Below, piece by piece: positions 7,674 to 15,710 of a stretch of DNA of 26,254 bases. The stretch is taken from the NCBI GenBank assembly GCA_002428225.1, contig DIUD01000053.1, forward strand, positions 144-26,397. Direction: 5' to 3'. The notes under the pieces were generated by a model. The model worked only from the letters and a program-made list of their open reading frames with translations, made no database searches and was not told the DNA's origin. A program made the position numbers and the translations under genes. Each line of letters opens with the position of its first letter. Position 1 is the first letter of the stretch. This DNA is from Roseovarius sp. UBA6167 (GTDB lineage: Bacteria > Pseudomonadota > Alphaproteobacteria > Rhodobacterales > Rhodobacteraceae).

Positions 7674-8225
7674 CTACTTGTCGAGCTTCGACAGCTTGGC
7701 CTGCAATTCGGCGAGCTGTTTGCGGATCTCGTCGAGATCCTCGCCCTTTTCCACGGGTTCGTTTTTCGGCCTGGCCCCGGTCAGCCCGCCGAAACTGCCG
7801 GTCATCGCCTTCATGAACGCCTCTTGCTGGGCGCGCATCGCCTCCATTCCGGGCATCGCGGCGAGCGGATTGGCCTTGGTCATGTTCTCGAGCAGTTTCG
7901 ATTGCCCGTCGCGCAGCATCTCGAAGCTGGCGGCGAGAAATTCGGGCACGATGCTGGTGGCCTGCGTGGTGTAGCTGCGCACCAGCTCGTTGAGCACGTT
8001 GATCGGCAGCACGCTTTCGCCGCGGCTCTCGTGTTCAGCGATGATCTGGAGCAGGTATTGGCGGGTAAGATCATCGCCGGATCTGAGGTCGATGATCTGG
8101 ACCTCGCGCCCCTCGCGGATGAAGGCGGCGATATTCTCGAGCGTGACGTAATCCGAGGTCTCGGTATTGTAGAGGCGGCGGCTGGCGTATCGCTTGATCA
8201 GAAGCGGTTTCTTCGTATCGGCCAA
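7674..8225 (-). CDS. phaR: Polyhydroxyalkanoate synthesis repressor
   Basis: PhaR binds both PHA granules and DNA, releasing phasin expression when polymer is present. The 183-residue protein starts (M)ADTKKPLLIKRYASRRLYNT, the hallmark of the PHB/PHA accumulation regulator DNA-binding domain, with YVTLENIAAFI and IIDLRSGDDLTRQYLLQII following. The C-terminal third ends in a predicted coiled coil (DEIRKQLAELQAKLSKL). The start is taken as TTG 8225-8223 because GGGAGGA lies seven bases upstream; a GTG at 8240 in the same frame overlaps that ribosome binding site and is rejected. It follows phaP in the same direction but past a strong terminator, so it should have its own promoter. Confidence 0.92.
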   Translation of the reverse strand: MADTKKPLLIKRYASRRLYNTETSDYVTLENIAAFIREGREVQIIDLRSGDDLTRQYLLQIIAEHESRGESVLPINVLNELVRSYTTQATSIVPEFLAASFEMLRDGQSKLLENMTKANPLAAMPGMEAMRAQQEAFMKAMTGSFGGLTGARPKNEPVEKGEDLDEIRKQLAELQAKLSKLDK

Positions 8226-8231
8226 GGGGAG

Positions 8232-8238
8232 TCCTCCC
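8232..8238 (-). promoter_or_regulatory. Ribosome binding site that fixes a TTG start for phaR
   Basis: On the - strand GGGAGGA is followed by CTCCCC and then TTG. The spacing is ideal for TTG 8225 and leaves no other plausible initiation codon nearby. GGGAG and CTCCC are also complementary, so the site could be partly hidden in a tiny hairpin. Confidence 0.6.
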
Positions 8239-8280
8239 ACGGAATGCAGCGCTGGAGGAAACCTTAGACGCTAGCGCGGC

Positions 8281-8313
8281 AAAAAGAAAGGGCGAGCCGC
8301 ACCGGCTCGCCCT
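8281..8313 (-). terminator. Rho-independent terminator of phaP
   Basis: Read on the - strand, GGGCGAGCC and GGCTCGCCC form a perfect nine-pair stem around a five-base loop, followed at once by TTTCTTTTT. It lies 63 bases past the phaP stop and before phaR, so phaP mRNA should be largely monocistronic. Confidence 0.9.
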
Positions 8314-8322
8314 GCGCCGGTC

Positions 8323-8351
8323 CTGTCCCGCCCGGGAGGGAATCGGGACAG
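8323..8351. other. Second hairpin downstream of phaP
   Basis: CTGTCCCG (8323-8330) and CGGGACAG (8344-8351) form an eight-pair stem with a 13-base loop between the phaP stop and its terminator. It could stabilise the 3' end of the mRNA; that role is inferred. Confidence 0.35.
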
Positions 8352-8375
8352 CCTGGCAACTCTGCCTCGCGCCGA

Positions 8376-8825
8376 TTACTTGACGGCGGTGGTCGCTTTC
8401 TTGGTCGCGGCGGTCACGTCGTCTGCGGCCTTCTTGACGACGTTGGCGGTGTCTTCCTGGATGGTCTTGCCAGCGGCGAGAAGCAGCTCGACGGTTTCCA
8501 TCTGCACTTTCTTTGCAACTTCGGCGAAGGCGGCGAGGTTCTCGGCGGCCACTTCGGCATTGGCCGATGCGAAATCGGTCATCGCCTTGGCATAATCGGC
8601 CGGCTCCGTCTTGGCCTTGGACATATCGCCCAGTTTGGCCAGGGTTTCCTTGGTCCATTTGCTGGAGATTTCGGCCGACTTCTCGGCAGCGGTAAGTGCA
8701 ACACCCGACAGCTTCTCGGTCAGCGCGGCCTGGTTCTTGAAGGCGTCTTCCATCGCCTTGGTGTCAACCGGGAATGCGCCGAGGAAATCCTTGAACACGG
8801 CGGTGAAGTCCTGGGTCTTGGTCAT
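8376..8825 (-). CDS. phaP: Phasin, PHA granule-associated protein
   Basis: Phasins coat PHA granules and control their size and number. The 149-residue protein is almost entirely amphipathic helix rich in Ala, Lys, Glu and Thr, with the phasin-family stretch DTKAMEDAFKNQAALTEKL near residue 21 and AAENLAAFAEVAKKVQ in the middle, ending in a lysine-rich tail (KKATTAVK). There is no signal peptide, as expected for a cytoplasmic granule protein. ATG 8825 follows GAAAGGA. It lies between phaC and phaR, has a consensus-like promoter with a putative PhaR operator just upstream, and ends in a strong terminator, all consistent with high, PHA-responsive expression. Confidence 0.92.
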   Translation of the reverse strand: MTKTQDFTAVFKDFLGAFPVDTKAMEDAFKNQAALTEKLSGVALTAAEKSAEISSKWTKETLAKLGDMSKAKTEPADYAKAMTDFASANAEVAAENLAAFAEVAKKVQMETVELLLAAGKTIQEDTANVVKKAADDVTAATKKATTAVK

Positions 8826-8880
8826 GATCTTCGTCCTTTCAGTTGGGGCGGGGCATCCGCTGTAATTTGCAACTGAGGGG

Positions 8881-8909
8881 AATATACGCGCCGCGCCGCA
8901 GCAATTCAA
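8881..8909 (-). promoter_or_regulatory. Sigma-70-type promoter of phaP
   Basis: On the - strand the -35 box TTGAAT (8909-8904) and the -10 box TATATT (8886-8881) are 17 bases apart. Transcription would start near 8874, about 50 bases before the phaP start codon. The spacer also contains TGC-rich sequence (TGCTGCGGC). Confidence 0.65.
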
Positions 8910-8918
8910 GGTATTTTT

Positions 8919-8929
8919 CTGCACTGCAG
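8919..8929. promoter_or_regulatory. Putative PhaR operator upstream of phaP
   Basis: CTGC-ACT-GCAG is a perfect inverted repeat with a three-base spacer, flanked by T and A runs that extend the symmetry (TTTTT on one side, AAAA on the other). It lies about ten bases upstream of the phaP -35 box. PhaR of Paracoccus is known to bind TGC-rich sites at phasin promoters. The same pattern recurs between phaC and phaZ. Confidence 0.6.
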
Positions 8930-8964
8930 CAAAACTGTCATGAAATCCGGGTTTTCCCTTTGAC

Positions 8965-10767
8965 TCAGCTGGTTGCCTTGTGGCGAACATAGGTTCCCGG
9001 GGCCGGGGTAAGCGGTTTGTGATCCGAATCACCCGGAACGCGCGCCGGCACCATCCGGCCCGAACGTCTGGCCAGCCACACCTCCCAGCGGGGCCACCAG
9101 GACCCCTCGTGCCGCGTGGCGCCGGCCAGCCAGGTCTCGGCATCGCCGCTCAGGTCGTCATTGGTGAAATGGCCGTATTTCTTCTTGGCGGGCGGATTGA
9201 CGATCCCCGCGATATGGCCCGATTCCGAGACGATGAAGGTGCGGTCCTTCGATCCGGTCTGCCGAAAGCCGCGATAGCAATCCTTCCACGGGGCGATATG
9301 GTCGGTCTCGCAGGCGACCGACACCAGGGGGATCTTCACGTCGCTGATGTGCAGCCGTTCACCACACAGATCGAAGCCGCCCTCGACGAACTCGTTGCGC
9401 TGGCACAGGCCCCGCAGATACTGCATCGTCATCCTGCCCGGCAGGTTCGAGCCGTCCCCGTTCCAGTATAGCAGATCGAAGGCGGGCGGTGTCTCGCCCA
9501 TCATGTAATGGCGCACGGCGGGCTGATAGACCAGATCGCGCGAGCGCAGGAACGACATGGTGCGCCCCATGATAAAGGCGCGCAGCACACCCTGCGCCGC
9601 CACCTCGGCCTCGATCCCCTCGATGAAATCGTCCTGAAGGAAGGGCGTAAACTCTCCCTGATCCGAGAAATCGGTGAGCGCGGTGAAAAACGTGGCCGAT
9701 TTCACCGATTTGTCGCCGCGTCTGGCCATCAGCGCCAGCGCCAGATGCAGCGTGGTGCCACCGATGCAATAGCCCACGGCGTTGACCTGATTCTCGCCGG
9801 TGATCGCCCTGACCTCGCGGATGGCGGTCAGAAATCCCTCCTCGATATAGTCCTCCAGGCCAACGTCGGCGTAGCTGGCATCGGCATTGACCCAGCTCAC
9901 CATGAACAGCGTGTAGCCCTGTTCGGTGATCCATTTGACCAGGCTGTTCTCGGGCTTGAGGTCGAGGATGTAATATTTGTTGATCCATGGCGGAAAGATC
10001 ACCAGCGGCGTGGCGTGGACCTCGCTTGTAGCGGGCGCATACTGGATCAGCTCCATCATGCGGTTGCGATAGACCACTTCGCCCGGCGTGGTGGCGATGT
10101 TCCGGCCCAGCTCGAACGCGCTGTCATCGGCCAGCCGCACCACCAGCTCGCCGTTATTGGCCTCCAGATCGGCGATCAGGTTTTCCAGTCCCTTCACGAG
10201 GCTCTCGCCCTCGGTCGCCACCGCGCGTTCCAGCGCGTCGGGGTTGGTACCGAGGAAATTGGTGGGCGACATCATGTCGATGATCTGCCGGGCGAAGTAG
10301 TCGAGCCGCTTGCGGTCCTTTTCGGGCAAGTCCTCGTCGATCTCGTCGAGCGCGCGCTGGATAGCCTGTGAATTCAGGGCGTATTGCTGCTTGATGTAGC
10401 GAAAATAGGGGTGACTGTTCCACAGCGGATTGGCGAATCGCCTGTCGCCCGCAAGCGGATCGAACTCCTCCTCGATCACGGGTGCGCCGCGAATCAGCAT
10501 CTGCTGCGCATCGAGGAAATGGCGCACCGACTTGCCCCAGTATTCCAGTTGCTGCTCGTAGATCCGCCCCGGATTTTCGAGCATTTCCGACCAGTAGGAC
10601 TGCGCCGCCTTGACGAAAAGCTCCGGCGGGGGTGCGTTCAGCGTGGGATTCGCGGGCTTGCGCGCGGCCAGTGCCTGTATAAGACGCTGCGACAACTCTT
10701 CGACTTTCGCGAGGTTGTCATTCAGTTTATCGGCATTTTTGCCCGCGTTATCTGTCTCGCCCGTCAT
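8965..10767 (-). CDS. phaC: Class I poly(3-hydroxyalkanoate) synthase
   Basis: PhaC polymerises (R)-3-hydroxyacyl-CoA into PHA on the granule surface. The 600-residue length is that of class I synthases. The lipase-like box GYCIGG places the nucleophile at Cys334; Asp489 (ETDHIAPW) and His518 (SESGHIAG) complete the triad. The N-terminal PhaC domain (about residues 80-250) and alpha/beta hydrolase core are both intact; PPWINKYYILDL and the tail GSWWPRW are family signatures. ATG 10767 follows AAGGGGGAA. It is divergent from phaZ and upstream of phaP in the same direction. The shared gap with phaZ holds a putative PhaR operator. Confidence 0.96.
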   Translation of the reverse strand: MTGETDNAGKNADKLNDNLAKVEELSQRLIQALAARKPANPTLNAPPPELFVKAAQSYWSEMLENPGRIYEQQLEYWGKSVRHFLDAQQMLIRGAPVIEEEFDPLAGDRRFANPLWNSHPYFRYIKQQYALNSQAIQRALDEIDEDLPEKDRKRLDYFARQIIDMMSPTNFLGTNPDALERAVATEGESLVKGLENLIADLEANNGELVVRLADDSAFELGRNIATTPGEVVYRNRMMELIQYAPATSEVHATPLVIFPPWINKYYILDLKPENSLVKWITEQGYTLFMVSWVNADASYADVGLEDYIEEGFLTAIREVRAITGENQVNAVGYCIGGTTLHLALALMARRGDKSVKSATFFTALTDFSDQGEFTPFLQDDFIEGIEAEVAAQGVLRAFIMGRTMSFLRSRDLVYQPAVRHYMMGETPPAFDLLYWNGDGSNLPGRMTMQYLRGLCQRNEFVEGGFDLCGERLHISDVKIPLVSVACETDHIAPWKDCYRGFRQTGSKDRTFIVSESGHIAGIVNPPAKKKYGHFTNDDLSGDAETWLAGATRHEGSWWPRWEVWLARRSGRMVPARVPGDSDHKPLTPAPGTYVRHKATS

Positions 10768-10790
10768 TTTTCATATTCCCCCTTAACAAT

Positions 10791-10805
10791 TGCTGCCATG
10801 CAGCA
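10791..10805. promoter_or_regulatory. Putative PhaR operator between phaC and phaZ
   Basis: TGCTGC-CAT-GCAGCA is a perfect six-base inverted repeat with a three-base spacer, containing the CTGC-N3-GCAG core seen upstream of phaP. It lies in the 105-base divergent gap, 24 bases before the phaC start codon, so a bound repressor could affect both genes. Exact promoters could not be fixed here. Confidence 0.6.
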
Positions 10806-10872
10806 TACCGTTCTCCTGCCGGAGACTCGACTGCGGTAGATTTTCCGCCCACTCCCGCACAAGGAGACGATC

Positions 10873-12147
10873 ATGCGCCAGATGGCAACCTACGACATCA
10901 TGGAATCTTTCCGCAACGCGAACCAATGGCTGGGGGCGACTGCCCTTTCCTTCGGATCCTATCCGGCTTTCAGCTTAGTGCCAAATCCTGCTTTCCAGTG
11001 GATCTCGGCCTGGGGTCAGGTGACGGAACGCACGTTCCAGCGCATGGTGGCCAAGCCCGACTGGGGCATCCGCACCGTTACCCATGAGGACGGACGCGAC
11101 CATCTGGTGGATATCGAGACGGTCGTCTCGCGCCCGTTCGGGGATCTGATCCATTTCAATGTCGTCGGCCGCGAGGAACAGAGGCGCAAGGTGCTGCTGG
11201 TCGCGCCCATGTCCGGCCATTACGCAACGCTCCTGCGCCCGACCGTCCAGTCGCTGATCGTGAATTGCGAGGTCTATATCACCGACTGGCACAATGCGCG
11301 CGACATCCCCGTGTCGAAAGGCAAGTTCGACATCGAGGATTATACCCTCTATCTCGTCGATTTCATGAAGGCTCTCGGCCCCGATATCAACGTGATCGCC
11401 GTCTGTCAGCCCGCGCCGCTGGCGCTCGCGGCCACCGCCTATCTCGCCGAGATCGACCCCGAGGCGCAGCCGCGCACGCTGATCCTCATCGGCGGGCCGG
11501 TCAACCCCGATGCCGCCGCGACCGACGTGACCGATTTCGGCCGCCGCGTGACCATGGGCCAGCTCGAAGAACTGGCAATCCAACGGGTCGGCTTTTCCCG
11601 CAAGGGTGTCGGGCGCATGGTCTATCCCGGCCTGCTGCAACTCGCCTCCTTCATGTCGATGAATGCCGAACGGCACAGCAAGGCGTTTACCGATCAGATC
11701 CTGCGCGTGGCGCAGGGCGAGGCAAGCGACAACGACGCGCATAACCGCTTCTACGACGAATACCTGGCCACCATGGACATGACTGCCGAATTCTATCTCT
11801 CGACGGTAGAGCGCATTTTCAAGGGGCTGGAGATCGCGCAGAACCGCTTTGTCGTGAACGGCCATCGCGTCGATATCGGCAAGATCACGCACGTCGCCAT
11901 CAAGACGGTCGAGGGCGGCAAGGACGATATTTCCGCCCCCGGCCAATGCGTCGCCGCGCTCGATCTTTGCAGCGGGGTGCCCGACCACATGAAGAGCAAT
12001 TACATCGAGCCCAATGCCGGCCATTACGGCATCTTCGCAGGCCGGTCGTGGCGCAACAACATCCGTCCGCTGGTGCTCGATTTCATTGATGCGACTGCCG
12101 CCAAGGCCACGCCGCAGCCCGCCAACCGCAACGCCGGACGCGCCTGA
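10873..12147 (+). CDS. phaZ: Intracellular PHA depolymerase
   Basis: PhaZ mobilises stored PHA inside the cell. The 424-residue protein matches the intracellular depolymerase family: the nucleophile is a cysteine (Cys178 in AVCQPAP) rather than the serine of extracellular enzymes, and Asp351/352 in VEGGKDDI and His384 in PNAGHYGIF complete the triad. There is no signal peptide. The N-terminus MATYDIMES is typical; ATG 10873 is used because GGAGA precedes it, though Met at 10882 would also fit. Divergence from phaC and the operator between them suggest that storage and use of the polymer are regulated together. Confidence 0.94.
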   Translation: MRQMATYDIMESFRNANQWLGATALSFGSYPAFSLVPNPAFQWISAWGQVTERTFQRMVAKPDWGIRTVTHEDGRDHLVDIETVVSRPFGDLIHFNVVGREEQRRKVLLVAPMSGHYATLLRPTVQSLIVNCEVYITDWHNARDIPVSKGKFDIEDYTLYLVDFMKALGPDINVIAVCQPAPLALAATAYLAEIDPEAQPRTLILIGGPVNPDAAATDVTDFGRRVTMGQLEELAIQRVGFSRKGVGRMVYPGLLQLASFMSMNAERHSKAFTDQILRVAQGEASDNDAHNRFYDEYLATMDMTAEFYLSTVERIFKGLEIAQNRFVVNGHRVDIGKITHVAIKTVEGGKDDISAPGQCVAALDLCSGVPDHMKSNYIEPNAGHYGIFAGRSWRNNIRPLVLDFIDATAAKATPQPANRNAGRA

Positions 12148-12156
12148 GCCGCCCGC

Positions 12157-12182
12157 GCGCGCACCGGCGCCCGGCTGCGCGC
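12157..12182. terminator. GC-rich hairpin after phaZ
   Basis: GCGCGCA (12157-12163) and TGCGCGC (12176-12182) can pair in the short gap between the convergent phaZ and the alpha/beta hydrolase gene. No T run follows, so termination is only suggested by position. Confidence 0.25.
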
Positions 12183-12198
12183 GAACCGCCGCGAACCG

Positions 12199-12894
12199 CT
12201 ACGAAAGCCAGTCGCGCAGCGCGACGTTGACGGCCGCCGGCTGCTCCAGAACCGGCAGGTGCCCCGCGCCGTCGATCAGGCACAAGATGGCCTCGGGAAT
12301 GAGATCGACCATGAAGCTGTGGCGGCGCGGCGGCGTCAGCCGGTCCTCGGCCCCGCACAGGACCAGCGCGGGCACCTTGCAGCGCCGCAGCACCGCCTGG
12401 TAATCGCGCCGCCGCTGCAACGCGCGCACCTGGCGGATGACGGTCTCGGCGCCCAGCCCCCGCGCCATCTCGACCGCCAGCGCCAGCACCTCGGCCCGTT
12501 GCGGCCCCGGTGCAAGAACATCCCCGCCAAGCATCATCTCCACCGCCTCGGGGATCAGCCCGGCCCGCAGCTTGGCGACAAGCGGCTCATACCCGGACGC
12601 CGATTGCGGAGTCTCGGCCAGCGGATTGGTATCCATCAGCGCCAGTTTCACCACCCGGTCGGGCGCACGGCGCAGCACCTCCATGGCGACGATCCCGCCC
12701 ATCGAAAGCCCCGCCAGTGCAAAACGCGCGGGCAGAACGTCGAGCAGGTTCGAGGCGATTTCCTCGATCCGCTCGCCATGCGTGATCGGTGCCACGGTCA
12801 CCGCCCTGTCGCGGCCCAGATCCGCAAGCTGCGGCGCGAACAGTCGCGCGTCGCACATCATGCCGGGCAGAAACACGACCGGATCATTGCTCAT
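12199..12894 (-). CDS. Alpha/beta-fold hydrolase
   Basis: The 231-residue protein has the complete alpha/beta hydrolase triad: nucleophile Ser in GLSMGG (about residue 68), Asp in CGAEDRLTP and His in GAGHLPVLE near the C-terminus. There is no signal peptide. Substrate is unknown; the short cap points to a small ester or thioester. ATG 12894 is used; the codon before it is TTG in the same frame, and AAGGGGG lies upstream. It is convergent to phaZ, and a role in hydroxyacid or oligomer hydrolysis would fit the context but is speculation. Confidence 0.82.
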   Translation of the reverse strand: MSNDPVVFLPGMMCDARLFAPQLADLGRDRAVTVAPITHGERIEEIASNLLDVLPARFALAGLSMGGIVAMEVLRRAPDRVVKLALMDTNPLAETPQSASGYEPLVAKLRAGLIPEAVEMMLGGDVLAPGPQRAEVLALAVEMARGLGAETVIRQVRALQRRRDYQAVLRRCKVPALVLCGAEDRLTPPRRHSFMVDLIPEAILCLIDGAGHLPVLEQPAAVNVALRDWLS

Positions 12895-13006
12895 CAACGG
12901 GCCCCCTTCACCGCGAGGCGCAGCGCGCCCCGATCACAGCATGACACCGGCACACGGGCAAGGGCAAGACCTGCCGCGCAGGAATGTCGCCTGGCCAGCC
13001 GATCCC

Positions 13007-13753
13007 TCACGCCGCGCCCACATCCTCCACCGCCGCGCCGATCACCCCGAGGCAGTCGGGAACCGAGAAGCGGTGATCGGCCCCCTTGACCAGCGTGAGA
13101 CGCATATCCGGCCCATTGGCGTGCTCGAACAGTCGCAGCGCGACCGACATCTCCACATCCCTGTCGGCGCTGCCTTGCAGAAACCGCACCGGAAAGGGCA
13201 GATCGAGCGGCGCGCGCAGGACAAGGTTCTCGCGCCCCTCCTCGATCAGGCGGCGGGTAATGACATAGGGCTCGCCATATTCCGAAGGCAGCGCGATCTG
13301 CCCGCGCGTCATGATCGCCTCGCGCTGGCCCGCGTCGAACCTGGCCCACATGGAATCCTCGGTGAAATCGGGCGCGGCGGCGATGGTCACTAGCCCCGCG
13401 ACCCGGCCCGGCAGGGCGCGCGCGAGCAAAAGCGCGATCCAGCCGCCCATGGAAGAGCCGACAATGATCTGCGGCCCCACCGTCAGCCCCTCAAGCACCG
13501 CGCGCGCATCCGCCGCCCAGTCGCCGATGCACCCCTCGGTGAACGCGCCCGAGGATTGCCCATGGCCCGAATAGTCGAAACGCAGACAGGCGCGGCCCCG
13601 CGCCCTTGCCCATTCCTCGAGCCAGAGCGCCTTTGTCCCCTCCATGTCGGACTTGAGACCGCAGAGAAAGATCACCCCCGGCCCCGCGCCCTCGCTTCGG
13701 TGATAGGCGAGGCGATGCCCGGTTTCGGTCTCGAAATAGGATGGTGCGGCCAT
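13007..13753 (-). CDS. Alpha/beta-fold hydrolase, ABHD10-like
   Basis: The 248-residue protein has FDYSGHGQSSG for the oxyanion region, nucleophile Ser in GSSMGGW (about residue 100), Asp in GSADRDV and His in KGADHRFS. The pattern DMEGTKALWLEEWA near residue 36 resembles ABHD10-type thioesterases (acyl-protein or acyl-CoA thioester hydrolysis), but that is a family resemblance, not proof of substrate. ATG 13753 follows GGAGAG. It runs in the same direction as the preceding hydrolase gene but shares little sequence with it beyond the fold. Confidence 0.82.
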   Translation of the reverse strand: MAAPSYFETETGHRLAYHRSEGAGPGVIFLCGLKSDMEGTKALWLEEWARARGRACLRFDYSGHGQSSGAFTEGCIGDWAADARAVLEGLTVGPQIIVGSSMGGWIALLLARALPGRVAGLVTIAAAPDFTEDSMWARFDAGQREAIMTRGQIALPSEYGEPYVITRRLIEEGRENLVLRAPLDLPFPVRFLQGSADRDVEMSVALRLFEHANGPDMRLTLVKGADHRFSVPDCLGVIGAAVEDVGAA

Positions 13754-13861
13754 GTGATCTCTCCGGCTATGGGATGATTGCGGGCGATAATGCGCCGATG
13801 CGCGCCGGCCCGCAAACCGGTTTCGGCGCGCCCGGGATCACGGGGGGGGGGCGTCAATCGT

Positions 13862-14419
13862 CTATCCCGCCTCCAGAAAGCGGATCACCGTCGCGCCATA
13901 GCGCCGCTCCTCGATCTGGCGCAGCCCCTCAGGCGGCGAAATGGCGGCGCTTTCCTCCCAGACGATCAGCGCGCCCGGTGCGATCCAGCCACCCGCAAGC
14001 GCCCCCGCCAGCGCGATCTCCCCCAATCCCTTGCCATAGGGCGGATCGAGAAACACCAGGTCATGCGGCGCCTGCGCGTTGACCCCGGGCCTGCGGGCAT
14101 CCGCCACGATCACCCGCACCCGCTCCTCGGCCCGGCACAGCGCGATATTGCGCCGCAAAAGCGCCAGCGCCTTGCGCCCGCTCTCGACGAAGGTGGCGGC
14201 CCGTGCCCCGCGCGACAGCGCCTCCAGCCCGAGCGCGCCGGTGCCCGCGAAAAGATCGAGCACAACCGCCCCCGTCACCGGATCGCCATAGCCGCCCGCC
14301 AGCACGTTGAAGAGCGCCTCGCGCACCCGGTCGGAGGTGGGCCGCAAATGCGCCGCCGCATCCCCCTTGCCGACACTGGCCAGCACCCGCCCGCGATGCG
14401 CCCCGCCGATGATCCTCAC
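13862..14419 (-). CDS. rsmD: 16S rRNA (guanine(966)-N2)-methyltransferase
   Basis: RsmD methylates G966 of 16S rRNA. The 185-residue protein starts MRIIGGAHRGR, has LRPTSDRVREALFN for RNA contact, the SAM-binding motif LDLFAGTGALGLEALSRGA (residues 54-72) and the catalytic DPPY at 125-128. Length is normal. Its ATG overlaps the stop of the upstream flavoprotein gene by four bases (ATGA), so the two are co-translated. The pairing of these functions looks like convenience rather than pathway. Confidence 0.92.
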   Translation of the reverse strand: MRIIGGAHRGRVLASVGKGDAAAHLRPTSDRVREALFNVLAGGYGDPVTGAVVLDLFAGTGALGLEALSRGARAATFVESGRKALALLRRNIALCRAEERVRVIVADARRPGVNAQAPHDLVFLDPPYGKGLGEIALAGALAGGWIAPGALIVWEESAAISPPEGLRQIEERRYGATVIRFLEAG

Positions 14420-15618
14420 CCCAGAAGCACCTTCAAATCCACATCCGGGTCGGCCACGAGGGCCGGATCGGCGCTCCGCCCCGCCGCGATCAGCCGCTTG
14501 CCCACCATGTAGGCGCGCGGATCGTTCATCGCATCGACCGCCCGCAGCGCCGCCCCCGCGTAATACCAGACCGAAAACGCCGCCCCCGCCGCGCGCGTCA
14601 CAACCCGCTCAAAGCCCGCGTTGAGCCCCGCGATCTGCAATTTCACATCGTATTGATCCGACCAGAACCACGGGCGCGGCTCGTAAGGCACGGCGCGCCC
14701 CATGATATTGCCCGCCACGCACTCGGCCATGTCGATGGCATTGGGCACGCTTTCCAGCCGCAGCCGCCCGCCCCGATAGGGAAACGAGGCGCAATCCCCC
14801 GCCGCCCAGATCGCCGGGTCCGAGGTGCGGCCCTGCGCATCCACCGCAATGCCGTTCTCGATGGCCAGCCCCGCCGCCTCGGCCAGCGCGGTATCCGGCA
14901 CGATGCCGATGCCGACGATCACCAGGTCGGCGGCCACCTCGCTGCCATCCGACAGCCGCGCGCCGCGCACCCGGCCCTCACCCAGCAGGCGCTCCAGCCC
15001 CACGCCTTCGCGGATATCCACGCCATGCCGCGCGTGCAGCGCGCGGAAATAATCCGAGGTCTCGCGCGCGGCGACACGCTTCAGGATGCGGTCGGCCGCC
15101 TCGATCAGCACCACCGCCATGCCGCGCGACGCGGCCACCGCCGCCGCCTCCAGCCCGATATAGCCGCCGCCGACGATCAGCACCCGCGCGCCGGAAACGA
15201 ACCCCGGCGCCATCGCATCCACATCCGCCAGCGTGCGCACCACGTGCACGCCCGCCAGATCGCCGCCAATCGCAGCCGGCAGGCGGCGCGGCACCGCGCC
15301 GGTGGCAAGCACCAGCGTCTCGTAACCCAACCGTGTCGTGCCGATCACCACCTCCTGCGCCGCGCGGTCGATGCCGGTCACGCGCGTGCCCGTCCGCAAC
15401 GCGATCCCGGCCTCGGCATAATAGCTCTCGGGCCGCAGAAAGAGCCGCTCCCGCGTCATCTCGCCCAGAAGGTATTTCTTCGACAGCGGCGGGCGCTGAT
15501 AGGGCGGCACCGGCTCTTCGCCGACAAGCGTGAGGCTGCCCGCATGGCCCCCGGCCCGCAGCCCGGCCACCACCGCGGCCCCCGCCTGCCCGGCCCCGAT
15601 CACCACCACACCCGCCAT
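14416..15618 (-). CDS. NAD(P)H-dependent FAD oxidoreductase, ferredoxin-reductase type
   Basis: The 400-residue protein binds FAD through GAGQAG (residues 8-13) and NAD(P)H through GGGYIG (150-155), and has the second FAD motif AAGDC (272-276). PPYQRPPLSKKYLLGE and the C-terminal WFWSDQYDVKLQIAGL are typical of the reductase components of dioxygenase and cytochrome P450 systems (BphA4/ThcD type). It probably passes electrons from NADH to a [2Fe-2S] ferredoxin, but no ferredoxin or oxygenase gene is in the window. ATG 15618 follows GAGGGGG. It overlaps rsmD by four bases and diverges from the peroxiredoxin gene with 92 bases between starts. Confidence 0.88.
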   Translation of the reverse strand: MAGVVVIGAGQAGAAVVAGLRAGGHAGSLTLVGEEPVPPYQRPPLSKKYLLGEMTRERLFLRPESYYAEAGIALRTGTRVTGIDRAAQEVVIGTTRLGYETLVLATGAVPRRLPAAIGGDLAGVHVVRTLADVDAMAPGFVSGARVLIVGGGYIGLEAAAVAASRGMAVVLIEAADRILKRVAARETSDYFRALHARHGVDIREGVGLERLLGEGRVRGARLSDGSEVAADLVIVGIGIVPDTALAEAAGLAIENGIAVDAQGRTSDPAIWAAGDCASFPYRGGRLRLESVPNAIDMAECVAGNIMGRAVPYEPRPWFWSDQYDVKLQIAGLNAGFERVVTRAAGAAFSVWYYAGAALRAVDAMNDPRAYMVGKRLIAAGRSADPALVADPDVDLKVLLG

Positions 15619-15710
15619 CGCGCGCCCCCTCGTTTTGTCGTGGCCCCTTGCCTAGCACCGGCCTAAGGTTACATCCAACCGCAAACCGACAGACAGGAGG
15701 GATTCGACCA

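Noticed and set aside
12897..13006. A possible small gene between the two alpha/beta hydrolases
   Set aside because: No frame with a ribosome binding site or recognisable sequence was seen in these 110 bases.
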